Position numbers and translations under genes: made by a program. Source: Butyrivibrio sp. UBA3740 (lineage in GTDB: Bacteria; Bacillota; Clostridia; Lachnospirales; Lachnospiraceae). Taken from it: 32,284 nt of DNA. Location of the stretch: NCBI GenBank assembly GCA_002372465.1, contig DFGW01000001.1, positions 1 through 32,284 on the forward strand. The letters are read 5' to 3'. Under the pieces are notes generated by a model, which worked only from the letters and a program-made list of their open reading frames with translations, searched no databases and was not told where the DNA came from. The first letter of the stretch is position 1, and each line of letters starts with the position of its first letter. Below, piece by piece: positions 15,772 through 25,404 of this stretch.

Positions 15772-17784
15772 ATGGTTAATAACGAAGGAACAGCAGCATC
15801 TTCAACACGTAAGAAGAACAAGAAGATCAGTACCAAGCTTCTGTCCTACATTCTGCCTGTAGTTGTTATCACGGTTCTTGCGCTGGTTTTCATCGCTGCA
15901 ACCATCTCAAAGAGAACCATGACATCTATGGCTACAGAGACTCTTGAGTCTTCCATAAGCAACCAGGCGGACAACATCGAAGCATGGCTTAATGAAAATC
16001 TGACTTATTTCAATACCGTTAAACATACCGTAGAATGTCAGAATCCATCCGAGGCGGAGCTGGTTCCGTTTTTGGATAATTACTATGGCTATAATTCAGA
16101 TGCGCCAAACGGATTCTACATCGGTACTTCTGATGGCAAGCTCTTCAAGGCTACAGAATCAACAATGCCGGATAGTAACGTAACGGATACCACCTGGTTT
16201 AAACAGGGTATAAGCCGAATAAGACTTGCTTACGGAACCGCATATACCAATGACGCCGGTGAGACCGTTATCAGTGCCACAGGTATCTTAAACGACGGCT
16301 CAGATAACATTAAAGTTATGGGTGCTGATGTTACTCTTAACAAGATCACCATCATCGTTAACTCCGGTGTAAAGATGGATGGCGCAAGTTCCTTCCTTGT
16401 AGATACAAACGACAACAGGATCCTTGCCCACCGCGACTCGGGTCTTGTGGGAACAACTCTTTCCGAGTCCAGTTCCAACGAGCTTTTGGCAGGTACAGCA
16501 AAATCCATAATCGCAGGAGATCTTACCAGCAAAGAGATCAGCCGTTATATGGTAGCTTTCTCTGAAGTATCCGGAACTGACTGGGTGCTGGTTTCCTACA
16601 TCCCTACAGATATCATCTTAAGATCAGTATCTCAGATGAGTCTTCTGCTATTTATTGTAGGTGCCATAGCAATCCTGCTTATAGTAATACTTATCCTGTT
16701 TGTTGTAAGAAAAGTTATTGCTCCTCTTGGTCATATCTCAAATAACATCACATCAATGTCAGAAGGTGACTTTACCATCGATATTGACTCCTCAAGCGAT
16801 GATGAGATCGGCGTGATGGGAAGCAAGGTTTCGGAATTTGTTGCATCCATGAGGCACATGCTTTCAAGTATCAGCGAGGAATCCGATAAGCTTCAGGAAG
16901 AGTCTGATAACAGTGACAGAGTTTCAAAGACTATGTTTGAGGCTTCCCAGTCACAGGCTGAAGCAATGAAACAGCTCAATGAAACTGTTGACCAGCTGGC
17001 TACAGCCGTTAATGATATAGCAGCCAACGCAACAACTCTTGCACAGGTTGTGGCAGACACAAGGGATAATTCAGACAAGGCTCACGAGAGCATGAAGGAT
17101 ACCGTAGTCATCTCCCAGAAGGGACGTGATGACATGGAAAAACTCAGTGTGGCCATGGATGGAATCTCAGATGCCAACGAACGGCTTGTTGAGTCCATCA
17201 ACAAGGTTGGTTCCGCATCTGAAGAGATCACAAATATAGTCGGCATGATCAGTGAAATTGCTGAGGAGACAAACCTCCTTTCACTGAACGCTTCAATCGA
17301 AGCTGCAAGAGCTGGAGAAGCAGGAAAGGGCTTTGCAGTTGTTGCTACACAGATTGCCAAGCTTGCCCAAACTTCTGCTGATAGCGCCAACAACATCTCC
17401 AGCCTTATTGATGAGGTAAGAAGACTTATCGGAGATGCCGTAGGTCAGGCAAATGCCAGTGCCGAGAGTATCCGTGAAAACAGCGAGCTTATAGAAGTTG
17501 CTGTTGGAACCTTTGATCAGATCTATAACAATATTCAGGAATCCAATGAACTTATCGAATCCATGATTGAAGATGTACAGAAGGTTGATGATGTTGCCAC
17601 CAACGTAGCAGCCATCTCCGAAGAACAGGCAGCCAGTGCCGATGAGATTCTTGCCACATCAGAAAACATGGTTGAAATGGCCAATAACATTACAAGGAGC
17701 AGTCAGGACGTTGCGGACAACTCTCACGAGCTCGCAAGCACATCCCAGACTCTTACATCCTATGTTCAGAAGTTTAAGATTTAA
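15772..17784 (+). CDS. Methyl-accepting chemotaxis protein with dCache-type sensor
   Basis: 670 residues. A basic N-terminus precedes the first membrane segment (about 24-46); a 240-residue extracytoplasmic domain looks like dCache_1 (T-T-W-F-K-Q-G, then [14 protein letters not shown] near 160, and [12 protein letters not shown] near 270). The second membrane segment is at about 288-312, HAMP follows to about 365, and the signalling tip [20 protein letters not shown] is near 500. The Arg of the R-x-W-Y amino-acid-binding motif of dCache_1AA domains is not seen, so amino acids are not clearly the ligand. The AGGAG site is 9-10 bases before the ATG. The sugar-binding lipoprotein gene follows 13 bases after, in one operon. 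Confidence 0.93.
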   Translation: MVNNEGTAASSTRKKNKKISTKLLSYILPVVVITVLALVFIAATISKRTMTSMATETLESSISNQADNIEAWLNENLTYFNTVKHTVECQNPSEAELVPFLDNYYGYNSDAPNGFYIGTSDGKLFKATESTMPDSNVTDTTWFKQGISRIRLAYGTAYTNDAGETVISATGILNDGSDNIKVMGADVTLNKITIIVNSGVKMDGASSFLVDTNDNRILAHRDSGLVGTTLSESSSNELLAGTAKSIIAGDLTSKEISRYMVAFSEVSGTDWVLVSYIPTDIILRSVSQMSLLLFIVGAIAILLIVILILFVVRKVIAPLGHISNNITSMSEGDFTIDIDSSSDDEIGVMGSKVSEFVASMRHMLSSISEESDKLQEESDNSDRVSKTMFEASQSQAEAMKQLNETVDQLATAVNDIAANATTLAQVVADTRDNSDKAHESMKDTVVISQKGRDDMEKLSVAMDGISDANERLVESINKVGSASEEITNIVGMISEIAEETNLLSLNASIEAARAGEAGKGFAVVATQIAKLAQTSADSANNISSLIDEVRRLIGDAVGQANASAESIRENSELIEVAVGTFDQIYNNIQESNELIESMIEDVQKVDDVATNVAAISEEQAASADEILATSENMVEMANNITRSSQDVADNSHELASTSQTLTSYVQKFKI

Positions 17785-17797
17785 GGAGGCATGAAAT

Positions 17798-18802
17798 ATG
17801 ATGAATAATAAAAATATCAAAAAAATATTTGCATGTCTTTTGACCGCTATGGTTTTAAGTGCATCCCTTCTTGGATGTGGAGCGAACCAGAGTGCCCAGG
17901 GCGGATCGGTAAACGGCTCGGGCGTGAAGCTCTACTTTTCAACCATCGTCCTTGACGACTACAAGGAACTGGTAATGAATGCGGTAATAGATTCAGCCAA
18001 GACCAGCGGTGCTTCACTTACCTGCGGAGAGCCCTGTCCCACAGTAGATGATCAGGTAGCTCAGATTGCAGAAGCTGCAGCAAGCGGAGTTGATGTCATA
18101 ATCTGTAACCCTGTTGACGCAGCCACGGCCCTTCAGCTTGAAGTCGCAGCAGGAGACATCCCTATCCTTTTCACAAACACCAAGCCCGATGCAGCATATC
18201 TTAAGCCGGACAAATACATGTATGTAGGAAGTTACGATCTGGATGCAGGAATCATGCAGGCTGAATATGTTTGGAACAAACTCGGAAAGCCTTCAAGCAT
18301 CAACGTAGCTCTTTTCCAGGGCCAGCCCGGACATCCCGCCGCACTTGAAAGAACAGCTGCAGTTAAAAAGTTCTTTAAAGAAAACGGCGTAAACTGCACT
18401 CTTGTGTTCAATGACACTGCTTTCTGGGATACTCAGAAGGCCTGTGACGAATTCAAGATCTTCTTAAAGACCGGTCAGCCTTACGACTGCGTAATCTGCA
18501 ACAACGACTCTATGGCTCTTGGAATCATCCAGGCCATGAAGGACGAGGGAATCGATTATACCAAGATTCCTGTTGTAGGCGTAGATGCCACCGTTGACGG
18601 CTGTCAGTCAATCCTCAATGGTGAGATGCAGTTCACAGCATTCCAGGATGCCAAGGGACAGGGCGTAAAGTGCGTGGAAACAGCCATTGCGCTTGTCAAG
18701 CAGGGAACAGCTTCAGGTGTTGAAGGTGTTACCGATGACACCCTCTATGTCTGGGTTCCTTACGCAGGTGTAGATAAGAGCAACGCAGCCTCCATAAACT
18801 AA
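17798..18802 (+). CDS. Sugar-binding lipoprotein (Peripla_BP_4, RbsB-like)
   Basis: 334 residues. A lipoprotein signal peptide ends in L-L-G-C with the lipidated Cys27, and a Ser/Gly/Gln-rich spacer follows. The mature part has the type I periplasmic-binding fold pattern: F-S-T-I-V-L-D-D-Y near the start, D-D-Q-V-A-Q-I, G-V-D-V-I-I-C-N-P-V-D in the middle, C-N-N-D-S-M-A-L-G and V-V-G-V-D-A-T in the second lobe. Such proteins bind pentoses, hexoses or autoinducer-like sugars outside the membrane. The start has AAGGAGG and lies 13 bases after the chemoreceptor stop. There is no ABC permease or ATPase gene after it; a strong terminator follows. This suggests it presents a ligand to the chemoreceptor rather than feeding a transporter. 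Confidence 0.9.
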   Translation: MMNNKNIKKIFACLLTAMVLSASLLGCGANQSAQGGSVNGSGVKLYFSTIVLDDYKELVMNAVIDSAKTSGASLTCGEPCPTVDDQVAQIAEAAASGVDVIICNPVDAATALQLEVAAGDIPILFTNTKPDAAYLKPDKYMYVGSYDLDAGIMQAEYVWNKLGKPSSINVALFQGQPGHPAALERTAAVKKFFKENGVNCTLVFNDTAFWDTQKACDEFKIFLKTGQPYDCVICNNDSMALGIIQAMKDEGIDYTKIPVVGVDATVDGCQSILNGEMQFTAFQDAKGQGVKCVETAIALVKQGTASGVEGVTDDTLYVWVPYAGVDKSNAASIN

Positions 18803-18874
18803 CAACCGGAAATGCGCAGCAATTTACCGGTAAATAAATAAGCCCTTTCCGGGCACACAATGTGGTGCACGTAT

Positions 18875-18913
18875 AAAAAACCCCGGTGACACAGGATGTC
18901 ATCGGGGTTTTTT
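18875..18913. terminator. Bidirectional terminator between the sugar-binding and beta-helix lipoprotein genes
   Basis: An eleven-pair stem (18881-18891 with 18897-18907, one G-T wobble) closes a five-base loop and is flanked by six A on the left and six T on the right, so it works in both directions for the two convergent genes. Confidence 0.9.
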
Positions 18914-18960
18914 CATGTTTCTTTATTACGGAAGGTAGTCAAGGATAGCTGATTCCTTCC

Positions 18961-20460
18961 TTAATTTCCTTCAGTTGCTTCGCTGCCTGTTCCTGACTGG
19001 GTATTTTCTCCACCAAAGGCGCCTTTTTTACCACCGCCCATGCGGCCTTTTCCTCCCTGAGGAGGAGTCATCATCTGGCCATCAGTACCTTCAGGGGCCT
19101 GTCCCTCAAAGTCTTCAGGTTGCTGTGGCATCTGTCCATCGGCTCCTTCCGGAGGCTGTGGCATCTCACCATCCTGCATCATACCGCCCTGCATCCGGCC
19201 TCCAAAGCCTCCCATTGCGCCGCCAAACTGGTTGGTGAGCTCAGTGATCTCTTCTCCGTTAACAGTTACTGTGCCTCCGTTTAGCTTGGCTTCTCCATCC
19301 CAGTCAAAGGCTGAGTTTCCGGTTACGCTGATGGTTCCACCGTTAATATAAATGTTTCCGTTGGCATCAAAGCCGTCTGTATCTCCGCTTCCCATGTTAA
19401 CTGTAATGTCTCCGCCGTTTACTTCGATAACTACATCTACAGAAGTGCTCTTTTGTGCTGCATTGATTCCGTCGTCGCTGGCCTCGATGTTGATGGTGCC
19501 GTCATTGATCTGAACATAAGTAGCTTCCAGTCCCTCAGCTGCCTTGATGTCTATATCTCCGCCATCGATCATAAGGATTGTTGTGGCCTGTATGCCATCA
19601 TCACTTGCTTCTATATCAAAGGATCCTCCCTGGATATATATAGATCCAACTGTGGTATCGTCAGAATTCTCGCAGTGGATTGCATCCTTTGAGCTGTTTA
19701 TTGCAAAGGTTCCATCGCTGATACTGATGGAATCATTAGCCTCGATACCATCCTCAGTGGAGGTGATGTTGTAGCTTCCTCCTGTTACCTTAAGGTCATC
19801 TTTGCAGGTGATTCCGTTTCCTGTAGAAGAAATTGTAATTGTTCCCTCACCATTCAGCACCAGGTCTTCTTTTGAGAAGATGACAGCATCAGTATTGGTC
19901 TCGCCATCTGCTGAGAATGTTCCTGTGACTGTCAGCGTGTTTTTGGAATCAGTAGTTGTAACAAAAACCTTGTCAGCGCTCTTGACATAGATTGCCGGTG
20001 AATCGGAGTTTGTAATGCTGACGCCATCCAGCACTATCTGAACCTTATCGGTATCAGCTGCCTCAACAATGATCGAAGCATCACTGGCGCTTCCGCTGAT
20101 AACGTAAACTCCCTCTGATGAAATTGTTATATCCTCTCCGTCTTCCAGGGTCATATAGTAGGCATCTGTAAGATCTGCCTCCTGCTCCAAGTCTCTGTCA
20201 GTGAAAAGGTCCGATGTATCTATAAGCCCTGATGTACTTGAAGCCCCGGATCCGGAAGAGAGATTTTCATCTGAAGTCACTTCAGTTACCTGTGCCTGTG
20301 TAGCTTCACTTGCAGCTGAACCGGTATCTGCCGGGCGATCCTGTCCTATTGTTGTTCCTACTGCTTCTGTGACGTCTGATGCTGAACATCCTGCCAGCGC
20401 CAGGCTTGATGCCATAAGAATTGTCATAAGCGCTACAGTTATCTTATTTTTCTTTATCAT
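18961..20460 (-). CDS. Cthe_2159-like (DUF4353) carbohydrate-binding beta-helix lipoprotein
   Basis: 499 residues. The signal peptide ends in L-A-L-A-G-C (Cys25), giving a surface lipoprotein. A Ser/Thr/Glu-rich spacer (about 26-85) leads to a repetitive beta-helix (about 95-400) with turns of roughly 20 residues marked by S-x-D-G-I-x-A, G-G-D/S-I/F-D-I-x-A and G-G-T-I/V-x-V. This is the pattern of the Clostridium thermocellum Cthe_2159 family, known to bind cellulose and polygalacturonate and to carry calcium. The last 100 residues are a low-complexity tail of Gly, Gln, Pro, Met and Glu with repeated P-Q-Q-P/P-E-G units. GAGGAAA lies 5-6 bases before the ATG. A bidirectional terminator follows. 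Binding to pectic acids would fit the GH105 and GH127 genes, but that is inference. Confidence 0.85.
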   Translation of the reverse strand: MIKKNKITVALMTILMASSLALAGCSASDVTEAVGTTIGQDRPADTGSAASEATQAQVTEVTSDENLSSGSGASSTSGLIDTSDLFTDRDLEQEADLTDAYYMTLEDGEDITISSEGVYVISGSASDASIIVEAADTDKVQIVLDGVSITNSDSPAIYVKSADKVFVTTTDSKNTLTVTGTFSADGETNTDAVIFSKEDLVLNGEGTITISSTGNGITCKDDLKVTGGSYNITSTEDGIEANDSISISDGTFAINSSKDAIHCENSDDTTVGSIYIQGGSFDIEASDDGIQATTILMIDGGDIDIKAAEGLEATYVQINDGTINIEASDDGINAAQKSTSVDVVIEVNGGDITVNMGSGDTDGFDANGNIYINGGTISVTGNSAFDWDGEAKLNGGTVTVNGEEITELTNQFGGAMGGFGGRMQGGMMQDGEMPQPPEGADGQMPQQPEDFEGQAPEGTDGQMMTPPQGGKGRMGGGKKGAFGGENTQSGTGSEATEGN

Positions 20461-20557
20461 TTGTATTTCCTCACTTTCAGGTTGTGTGTTATTCTGATTA
20501 CTGTAGTCATTATGCCAAGACTACCTAAATTTAAACTAAAAGGAATCTATTAATTTT

Positions 20558-22234
20558 ATGGAAAAGAAAAAAATCCTGGAAAACAAACTGTTTTTGTACC
20601 TGACGGAATTCTTTGCCGGAATGTCTGTCATGGCAGTTGAGCTTGGAGCCAGCAGACTCCTTGCCCCCTACTTTAGTTCCTCACAGATCGTGTGGACCAT
20701 CATCATCGGGACCATCATGATCGCCATGGCCCTTGGAAATATCTACGGCGGACGAAAGGCCGACAAGGACCCTGATCCCGGCAAGCTCTACATAAGGATC
20801 CTCATAGCCGCCATCTGGATCGCAGCAATTCCTGTCCTTGGAAAATACATTATTATAGGAATATCCGCCATCCTGATCATAGCCGTTAACAGTAACTTCC
20901 TGGTTATCGCTGCCTTCGCAGCCTGCATGGTTGTCTTCGTATTCCCGCTTTTCCTTCTGGGAACCGTAACACCAAGTCTTGCCAAGTACACCACGGATTC
21001 ACTGGATGACAATGGCAAGATCATAGGAACCCTTGGCGCCTTCAACACCATAGGCAGCATCATCGGCACCTTTGTTCCAACCTTCGTTACCATTCCTGCT
21101 GTGGGAACCACCATCACCTTCCTGATCTTTGCAGGAATCCTGATGGCACTTTCCATTGTTTACTTTGTAAGCCCCACACAGTCCGGAAAAAAATCCCTGG
21201 CCAAGGGTGATATGAAGAGGATTATAGCTGGTGTCCTCATCTTCGTGCTCTGCGTTATCTTTGGCCACAGCACCAGCTTCGCTTTTTGGGAAAAGAACCT
21301 TACCTATGAGGGTGAGTCGGTCTACAATTACCTTCAGGTCAAGGAGGACGACAGGAGCGTTATCCTGTCCACCAACGTGCTTTTTGGAGTCCAGTCCATC
21401 CTGATGAAGGACAGTGCGCTGACAGGCATGTACTACGACTACGCCATGGCTGCTCCTTACATGACAGGCATCAAGGAAAAAGAGCTTTCGGGAGAGGATT
21501 TAAGTCTCCTTATCCTTGGCATGGGTTCCGGAACCTACGCCACACAGCTTTCCAGATATTTTGACAACATACAGATTGAGGGAGTTGAGATTGACGACAA
21601 GATCACAGATCTTGCCCACAGGTACTTTGAACTTCCCGAAAGCACAAAGGTAACCACCTACGATGGCCGCGCTTATCTTGCCGCCATTGATGGACTCTAC
21701 GATGTGATCATGGTGGATGCCTATCAGGACATCACCATTCCATTTCAGATGTCCTCTGTAGAGTTCTTTTCCATGGTAAAAGAGCACTTATCTCCCGGAG
21801 GGGTAATGGTGGTAAACATGAACATGTACACCGATGAAGATGGTGACAGCATTTCTCAGCAAGCTGGCGCTGACGGTGCCAGCATCAACACTTACCTTGC
21901 CGACACCATAAGCTCTGTTTTTGACAACGTTGTTACAGTCAAGGTTCCAGGCGCCACCAACAGAGAGCTCTTTGCCACTGATTCCTCTGATTTCCTGAAC
22001 AGGCTGGATTCAAATATTGCCCTGGAGGAAAACGAGACTCTTAAGGCCATGATGCAAAAGGTTGAGGACACCTATGTTACCTACGAAAGCACCGGTCACA
22101 TCATGACCGACGACAAGGCTCCTGTGGAGCTTCTGGGAATGAGACAAATTGACCTGATAATAAAAGACGAAGTTTCCTTCTACAGACATATCTACGAGAC
22201 AAAGGGAATACAGGGACTTTTAGAACTACTCTAA
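20558..22234 (+). CDS. Membrane protein fused to a spermidine-synthase-like methyltransferase-fold domain
   Basis: 558 residues, often named fused MFS/spermidine synthase. About seven hydrophobic segments fill residues 10-245, with short loops and E-L-G-A-S-R-L-L-A-P-Y-F in the first. A cytoplasmic SpeE-like domain follows: nucleotide-binding L-G-M-G-S-G (about 320-325), V-E-I-D-D, T-Y-D-G-R-A-Y-L and V-V-N-M-N. In true spermidine synthases a D-x-x-D-P motif binds the amine; here it reads D387-A-Y-Q-D391-I-T-I-P, so polyamine synthesis is doubtful. The substrate is unknown. AAAGGA lies 13 bases before the ATG, longer than usual. It is divergent from the beta-helix lipoprotein gene and ends at a strong terminator. 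Confidence 0.85.
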   Translation: MEKKKILENKLFLYLTEFFAGMSVMAVELGASRLLAPYFSSSQIVWTIIIGTIMIAMALGNIYGGRKADKDPDPGKLYIRILIAAIWIAAIPVLGKYIIIGISAILIIAVNSNFLVIAAFAACMVVFVFPLFLLGTVTPSLAKYTTDSLDDNGKIIGTLGAFNTIGSIIGTFVPTFVTIPAVGTTITFLIFAGILMALSIVYFVSPTQSGKKSLAKGDMKRIIAGVLIFVLCVIFGHSTSFAFWEKNLTYEGESVYNYLQVKEDDRSVILSTNVLFGVQSILMKDSALTGMYYDYAMAAPYMTGIKEKELSGEDLSLLILGMGSGTYATQLSRYFDNIQIEGVEIDDKITDLAHRYFELPESTKVTTYDGRAYLAAIDGLYDVIMVDAYQDITIPFQMSSVEFFSMVKEHLSPGGVMVVNMNMYTDEDGDSISQQAGADGASINTYLADTISSVFDNVVTVKVPGATNRELFATDSSDFLNRLDSNIALEENETLKAMMQKVEDTYVTYESTGHIMTDDKAPVELLGMRQIDLIIKDEVSFYRHIYETKGIQGLLELL

Positions 22235-22263
22235 AACATGAATAATACAGCAGTTACATATAA

Positions 22264-22302
22264 ATCCCCGGTAGTCACACTGACCACCGGGGATTCTTTT
22301 TT
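22264..22302 (+). terminator. Terminator of the membrane-spermidine-synthase fusion gene
   Basis: A fourteen-position stem (22264-22277 with 22281-22294, one A-C mismatch) closes a three-base loop and is followed by six T at 22297-22302. The T run overlaps the last codon of the opposing EAL gene. Confidence 0.85.
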
Positions 22303-25300
22303 ACTTGTTCACTTTATATACTTCTTTGGGATCATCCCCCGATGTTTCTTCCACTTTAAAGGCAAGAACCTCGAAGGCATCCGGAGGAAGAGGAGGCGAG
22401 AAGTAATATCCCTGAACCATTTCACAGCCACGCACTCTAAGGAATTCCAGCTGTTTCTCATTCTCTACTCCTTCTGCAACCACTGTGAGCTTAAGGCTTC
22501 TGGCGATTCCAAGGATAAGCTCCACAAGGCGGATATCCTTTTCTTCCTGTCTGCCATTCTTTTCCAGATTGTCGATGAAGCTCTTGTCCAGCTTCAGGAT
22601 ATCAACGGGCATCGCCGACAACATGTTAAGTGAAGAATAACCTGTTCCGAAGTCATCCATCTCAATGATGTAACCGAGCCTTCGAAGCTGTCCAACCACT
22701 CCGACGATCTGTTCCGCATCTTCTGTATAAGCAGACTCGGTGACCTCAAGATGAAGCTCCTCTCTTTTTATGTCATTCTCTTTTACAATGGTATTTATGG
22801 TCTTTACAAGATCTGGATCAAAAATATCAACTCGGGACAGGTTCACGGAAACAGGTATAGATACTCCATATTTCTTTTTCCATTCTCCTATCTGCCGGGC
22901 AGTCTCATTCCATACATACTTATCTATCAAGCCGATCTGTCCATGCTTCTCAAAAAGGCCGATAAACTGACCCGGAGGGATCATACCAAACTCATGATGT
23001 TTCCATCTCACTAAAGCCTCAGCACTTTTAAGAACCGGAGGGTTGGACTGAATATCATATTTGGGCTGGAAGTAAACAAGGAATTCATGGTGCTCGATAG
23101 CATTTCGAAGATCGTTGAGGAGGCGCTGTTCCTGGATTTCTTCATCTCTCATCTCCTCATTGAATATCATGAGTCTTCCCTGATGTCCTCCCCTGACCAT
23201 GCTGCAGGCGGTACGGGCTCTGTCAAAGAGCTCCACCGGCTCAAGCTCACGCTGGTATGGCATGATTCCCATCCTGATACGGATACTTACATTTTCAGAA
23301 AACTCCTCAATGGCTTTCTGGAATCTTTCATAAACTGCCATATGGTCATCAACATGCAGTGCATAGACGTCAAATCTGTCAGCAGTGGAGCGACAGGCAA
23401 TACCATCATTTTCAGTAATATAGGCAGTTATCTCATCACCAAGAGCCTTAAGCACCCTGTCGCCGTAGTCCCATCCGTAAAGCGCATTCACAACATGGAA
23501 CTGCTCTATATTGAGCACAATGGCATCCATGGGGTAATCGGGATGCTCTTTGTGCATCCGCGTGGCATATTCAAAGAAATAGTTTCGGGTATAAAGTCCT
23601 GTCAGCTCATCGTGCTCAGTTGCACTGATAAGTTTCTGCCTCTCAGCAGCTCTTTTGTCCGATCTCATCCTGGCAAGTACAAGGAAAAGAATTACTGAAA
23701 AGACAATGGCAGTAATTGCCAAAACCGAAATCGCATTATCGTACAGGTAATCCTCAAATGTAACCTTCTGATTTGAAACGGCATACCTGGAAAGATTCTT
23801 TTCAGTCAGAGCTGTGTCAGTCAGATAGATGGTCTTATTGATGATGGTATAAAGATCTTTGTTATGCCTCTTGATAGCAAAACCAAAATCCATATCCTGT
23901 CCGGTTGCCAAAAGCCCCAATTTATAGTGCCTTCTCATCCTGTCATTAATGGTTATTCGATGGCTGTTGACCATGGCGCAGTCCACATTACCTTTGGCCA
24001 CTTCACTGTAGCACCCATCCAGGGTTGGTTTGTGCTTTATTATCCACCAGGGGTAGTAGTCCTGAACAAAATTGTCAAAGTTAACGTTACCCTCCAGGAG
24101 CGATACCTTTACGTTCTCATCCTCAAAAATATCCTTGGTGTTCTGAGGATCCACCACTGCAAATATCTCTGTTTTCATGAAGCCTTCCGTTCCAAGAAGT
24201 CCCATTCTCTCCATGTCTGCGGAACTCAGTTTTATAGGGAATACCATTTCAACGTCGCCATTTTCCAGCGCCTTCAGGGCCTCCTGGGTGTTTTGATAGC
24301 AGACCGGTTCAAACTCCAGATGGGCATTATTAAATACCTCCGAAGCGTTTGACAAGTAGTCTGCCAGAGCACCGGTAAGCTTTCCTTCACTCTCCGCACA
24401 GAAAGGAAGATAGTTAGCCCTGTAGCCCACACGGATCGTCTTATGATCTGATAGCCATTCCAGCTCATCGCTATCAAGATATGTGTTGGTATTCGCCGAC
24501 CATATATACTTTTGCGCAAGCTTCTGATTATAGTAGGGTTCCTCACTCAGAATACTATCAAGCGCGGAATTAAGGTCCTGAAGAAGGTCAGGTCTGTTCT
24601 TGTTGACTGCAAAATAGTAGTAGGACGAACCAATAGAGCATACCGGCAGACAGTTCCCCCTTTCACCATAGGATTCCACAGTAACCAGGGCATCTATCTC
24701 CCCGGAATCCAGCATCTTAAAGCTCTCCTCCACGGATTTGTCCGTTGTCGTCTTCAGGTTGATACTGATTCCGTTTTCATCTGCCCACTCCCTGACAAGG
24801 CTCTCCATAATGGTTCCCTTATCAGCAGCAAAAGTCTTGCCCTCAAATGTCTTTATATCCCCGGCAGTCATTTCAGAGTCGTCCGGTCTGATAAAGATAT
24901 AATAGGACTCCGATCCCATAGCAGAACGTGGGAAAAGAACCTTCTCTGCCCTCTCCTTGGTATAGGAAACATCACACATCAGATCTATTTCACCATCCTC
25001 AAGCATCTGGTACAGCTCAGGCCATGTCCCATCCACATATTCATATTCCCAGTCTGTGTAGGCCACAAGCTTTTGCTGGTACTCATAGGCAAGTCCGCTT
25101 CGCCTTCCAAGCTGATCATAGTAACAGTATGCTGAATCAAACCATCCGACCCTTACGGTCTTGGTTTTATCTTCATTGGCGTTTACATTGTTAACGGGAA
25201 AAGACATAAAGACAAGGCTAAAAAGAATGCCTGCCATAACTAAAAGAGCAGTCATTCTCTCAGCCAGTTTAAGACTAATATTCAGATGGAAGTTGTAATG

Positions 25301-25324
25301 CCTGACATTTTTGTGTGTACGCAT
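22301..25324 (-). CDS. Membrane sensor c-di-GMP phosphodiesterase: two SBP_bac_3 domains, degenerate GGDEF, EAL
   Basis: 1007 residues. After an N-terminal membrane/signal segment (about 25-45) come two tandem SBP_bac_3 modules outside the cell (about 55-280 and 295-510, each beginning with V-R-V-G), a second membrane segment (about 531-555), GGDEF and EAL. The GGDEF signature reads T-A-D-R-F (647-651), losing both Gly and the Glu, so cyclase activity is unlikely. The EAL part is complete: E-A-L (769-771), V-N-L-S-R, L-E-V-T-E-S, D-D-F-G-T-G-Y-S-S, L-K-L-D and A-E-G-V-E-N. It should hydrolyse c-di-GMP in response to a bound small molecule, probably an amino acid by family. The ATG at 25324 is preferred to a TTG at 25354; its ribosome site is weak. 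It has its own promoter. Confidence 0.92.
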   Translation of the reverse strand: MRTHKNVRHYNFHLNISLKLAERMTALLVMAGILFSLVFMSFPVNNVNANEDKTKTVRVGWFDSAYCYYDQLGRRSGLAYEYQQKLVAYTDWEYEYVDGTWPELYQMLEDGEIDLMCDVSYTKERAEKVLFPRSAMGSESYYIFIRPDDSEMTAGDIKTFEGKTFAADKGTIMESLVREWADENGISINLKTTTDKSVEESFKMLDSGEIDALVTVESYGERGNCLPVCSIGSSYYYFAVNKNRPDLLQDLNSALDSILSEEPYYNQKLAQKYIWSANTNTYLDSDELEWLSDHKTIRVGYRANYLPFCAESEGKLTGALADYLSNASEVFNNAHLEFEPVCYQNTQEALKALENGDVEMVFPIKLSSADMERMGLLGTEGFMKTEIFAVVDPQNTKDIFEDENVKVSLLEGNVNFDNFVQDYYPWWIIKHKPTLDGCYSEVAKGNVDCAMVNSHRITINDRMRRHYKLGLLATGQDMDFGFAIKRHNKDLYTIINKTIYLTDTALTEKNLSRYAVSNQKVTFEDYLYDNAISVLAITAIVFSVILFLVLARMRSDKRAAERQKLISATEHDELTGLYTRNYFFEYATRMHKEHPDYPMDAIVLNIEQFHVVNALYGWDYGDRVLKALGDEITAYITENDGIACRSTADRFDVYALHVDDHMAVYERFQKAIEEFSENVSIRIRMGIMPYQRELEPVELFDRARTACSMVRGGHQGRLMIFNEEMRDEEIQEQRLLNDLRNAIEHHEFLVYFQPKYDIQSNPPVLKSAEALVRWKHHEFGMIPPGQFIGLFEKHGQIGLIDKYVWNETARQIGEWKKKYGVSIPVSVNLSRVDIFDPDLVKTINTIVKENDIKREELHLEVTESAYTEDAEQIVGVVGQLRRLGYIIEMDDFGTGYSSLNMLSAMPVDILKLDKSFIDNLEKNGRQEEKDIRLVELILGIARSLKLTVVAEGVENEKQLEFLRVRGCEMVQGYYFSPPLPPDAFEVLAFKVEETSGDDPKEVYKVNK

Positions 25325-25366
25325 ATCAACCAATCTCTGAATAAAAATACACAATATTACGTTTTA

Positions 25367-25396
25367 ATTGTATCACGACAAAATGCAAATATGCAA
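25367..25396 (-). promoter_or_regulatory. Promoter of the EAL sensor gene
   Basis: Minus strand TTGCAT (25396-25391), 18 bases, then TACAAT (25372-25367) preceded by TGA (extended -10). The -10 element is identical to that of trxB. It lies just after the stop of the M42 peptidase gene. Confidence 0.6.
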
Positions 25397-25404
25397 AAAA
25401 GATT

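Noticed and set aside
18805..18832. Hairpin ACCGG-AAAT with ATTT-A-CCGGT after the sugar-binding protein gene
   Set aside because: It has a bulge and no T run; the strong terminator 50 bases further on explains transcript ending.
23087..25135. Plus-strand frames of 160-207 codons opposite the EAL sensor gene
   Set aside because: They mirror a well-supported long coding region and show no domain or ribosome site of their own.
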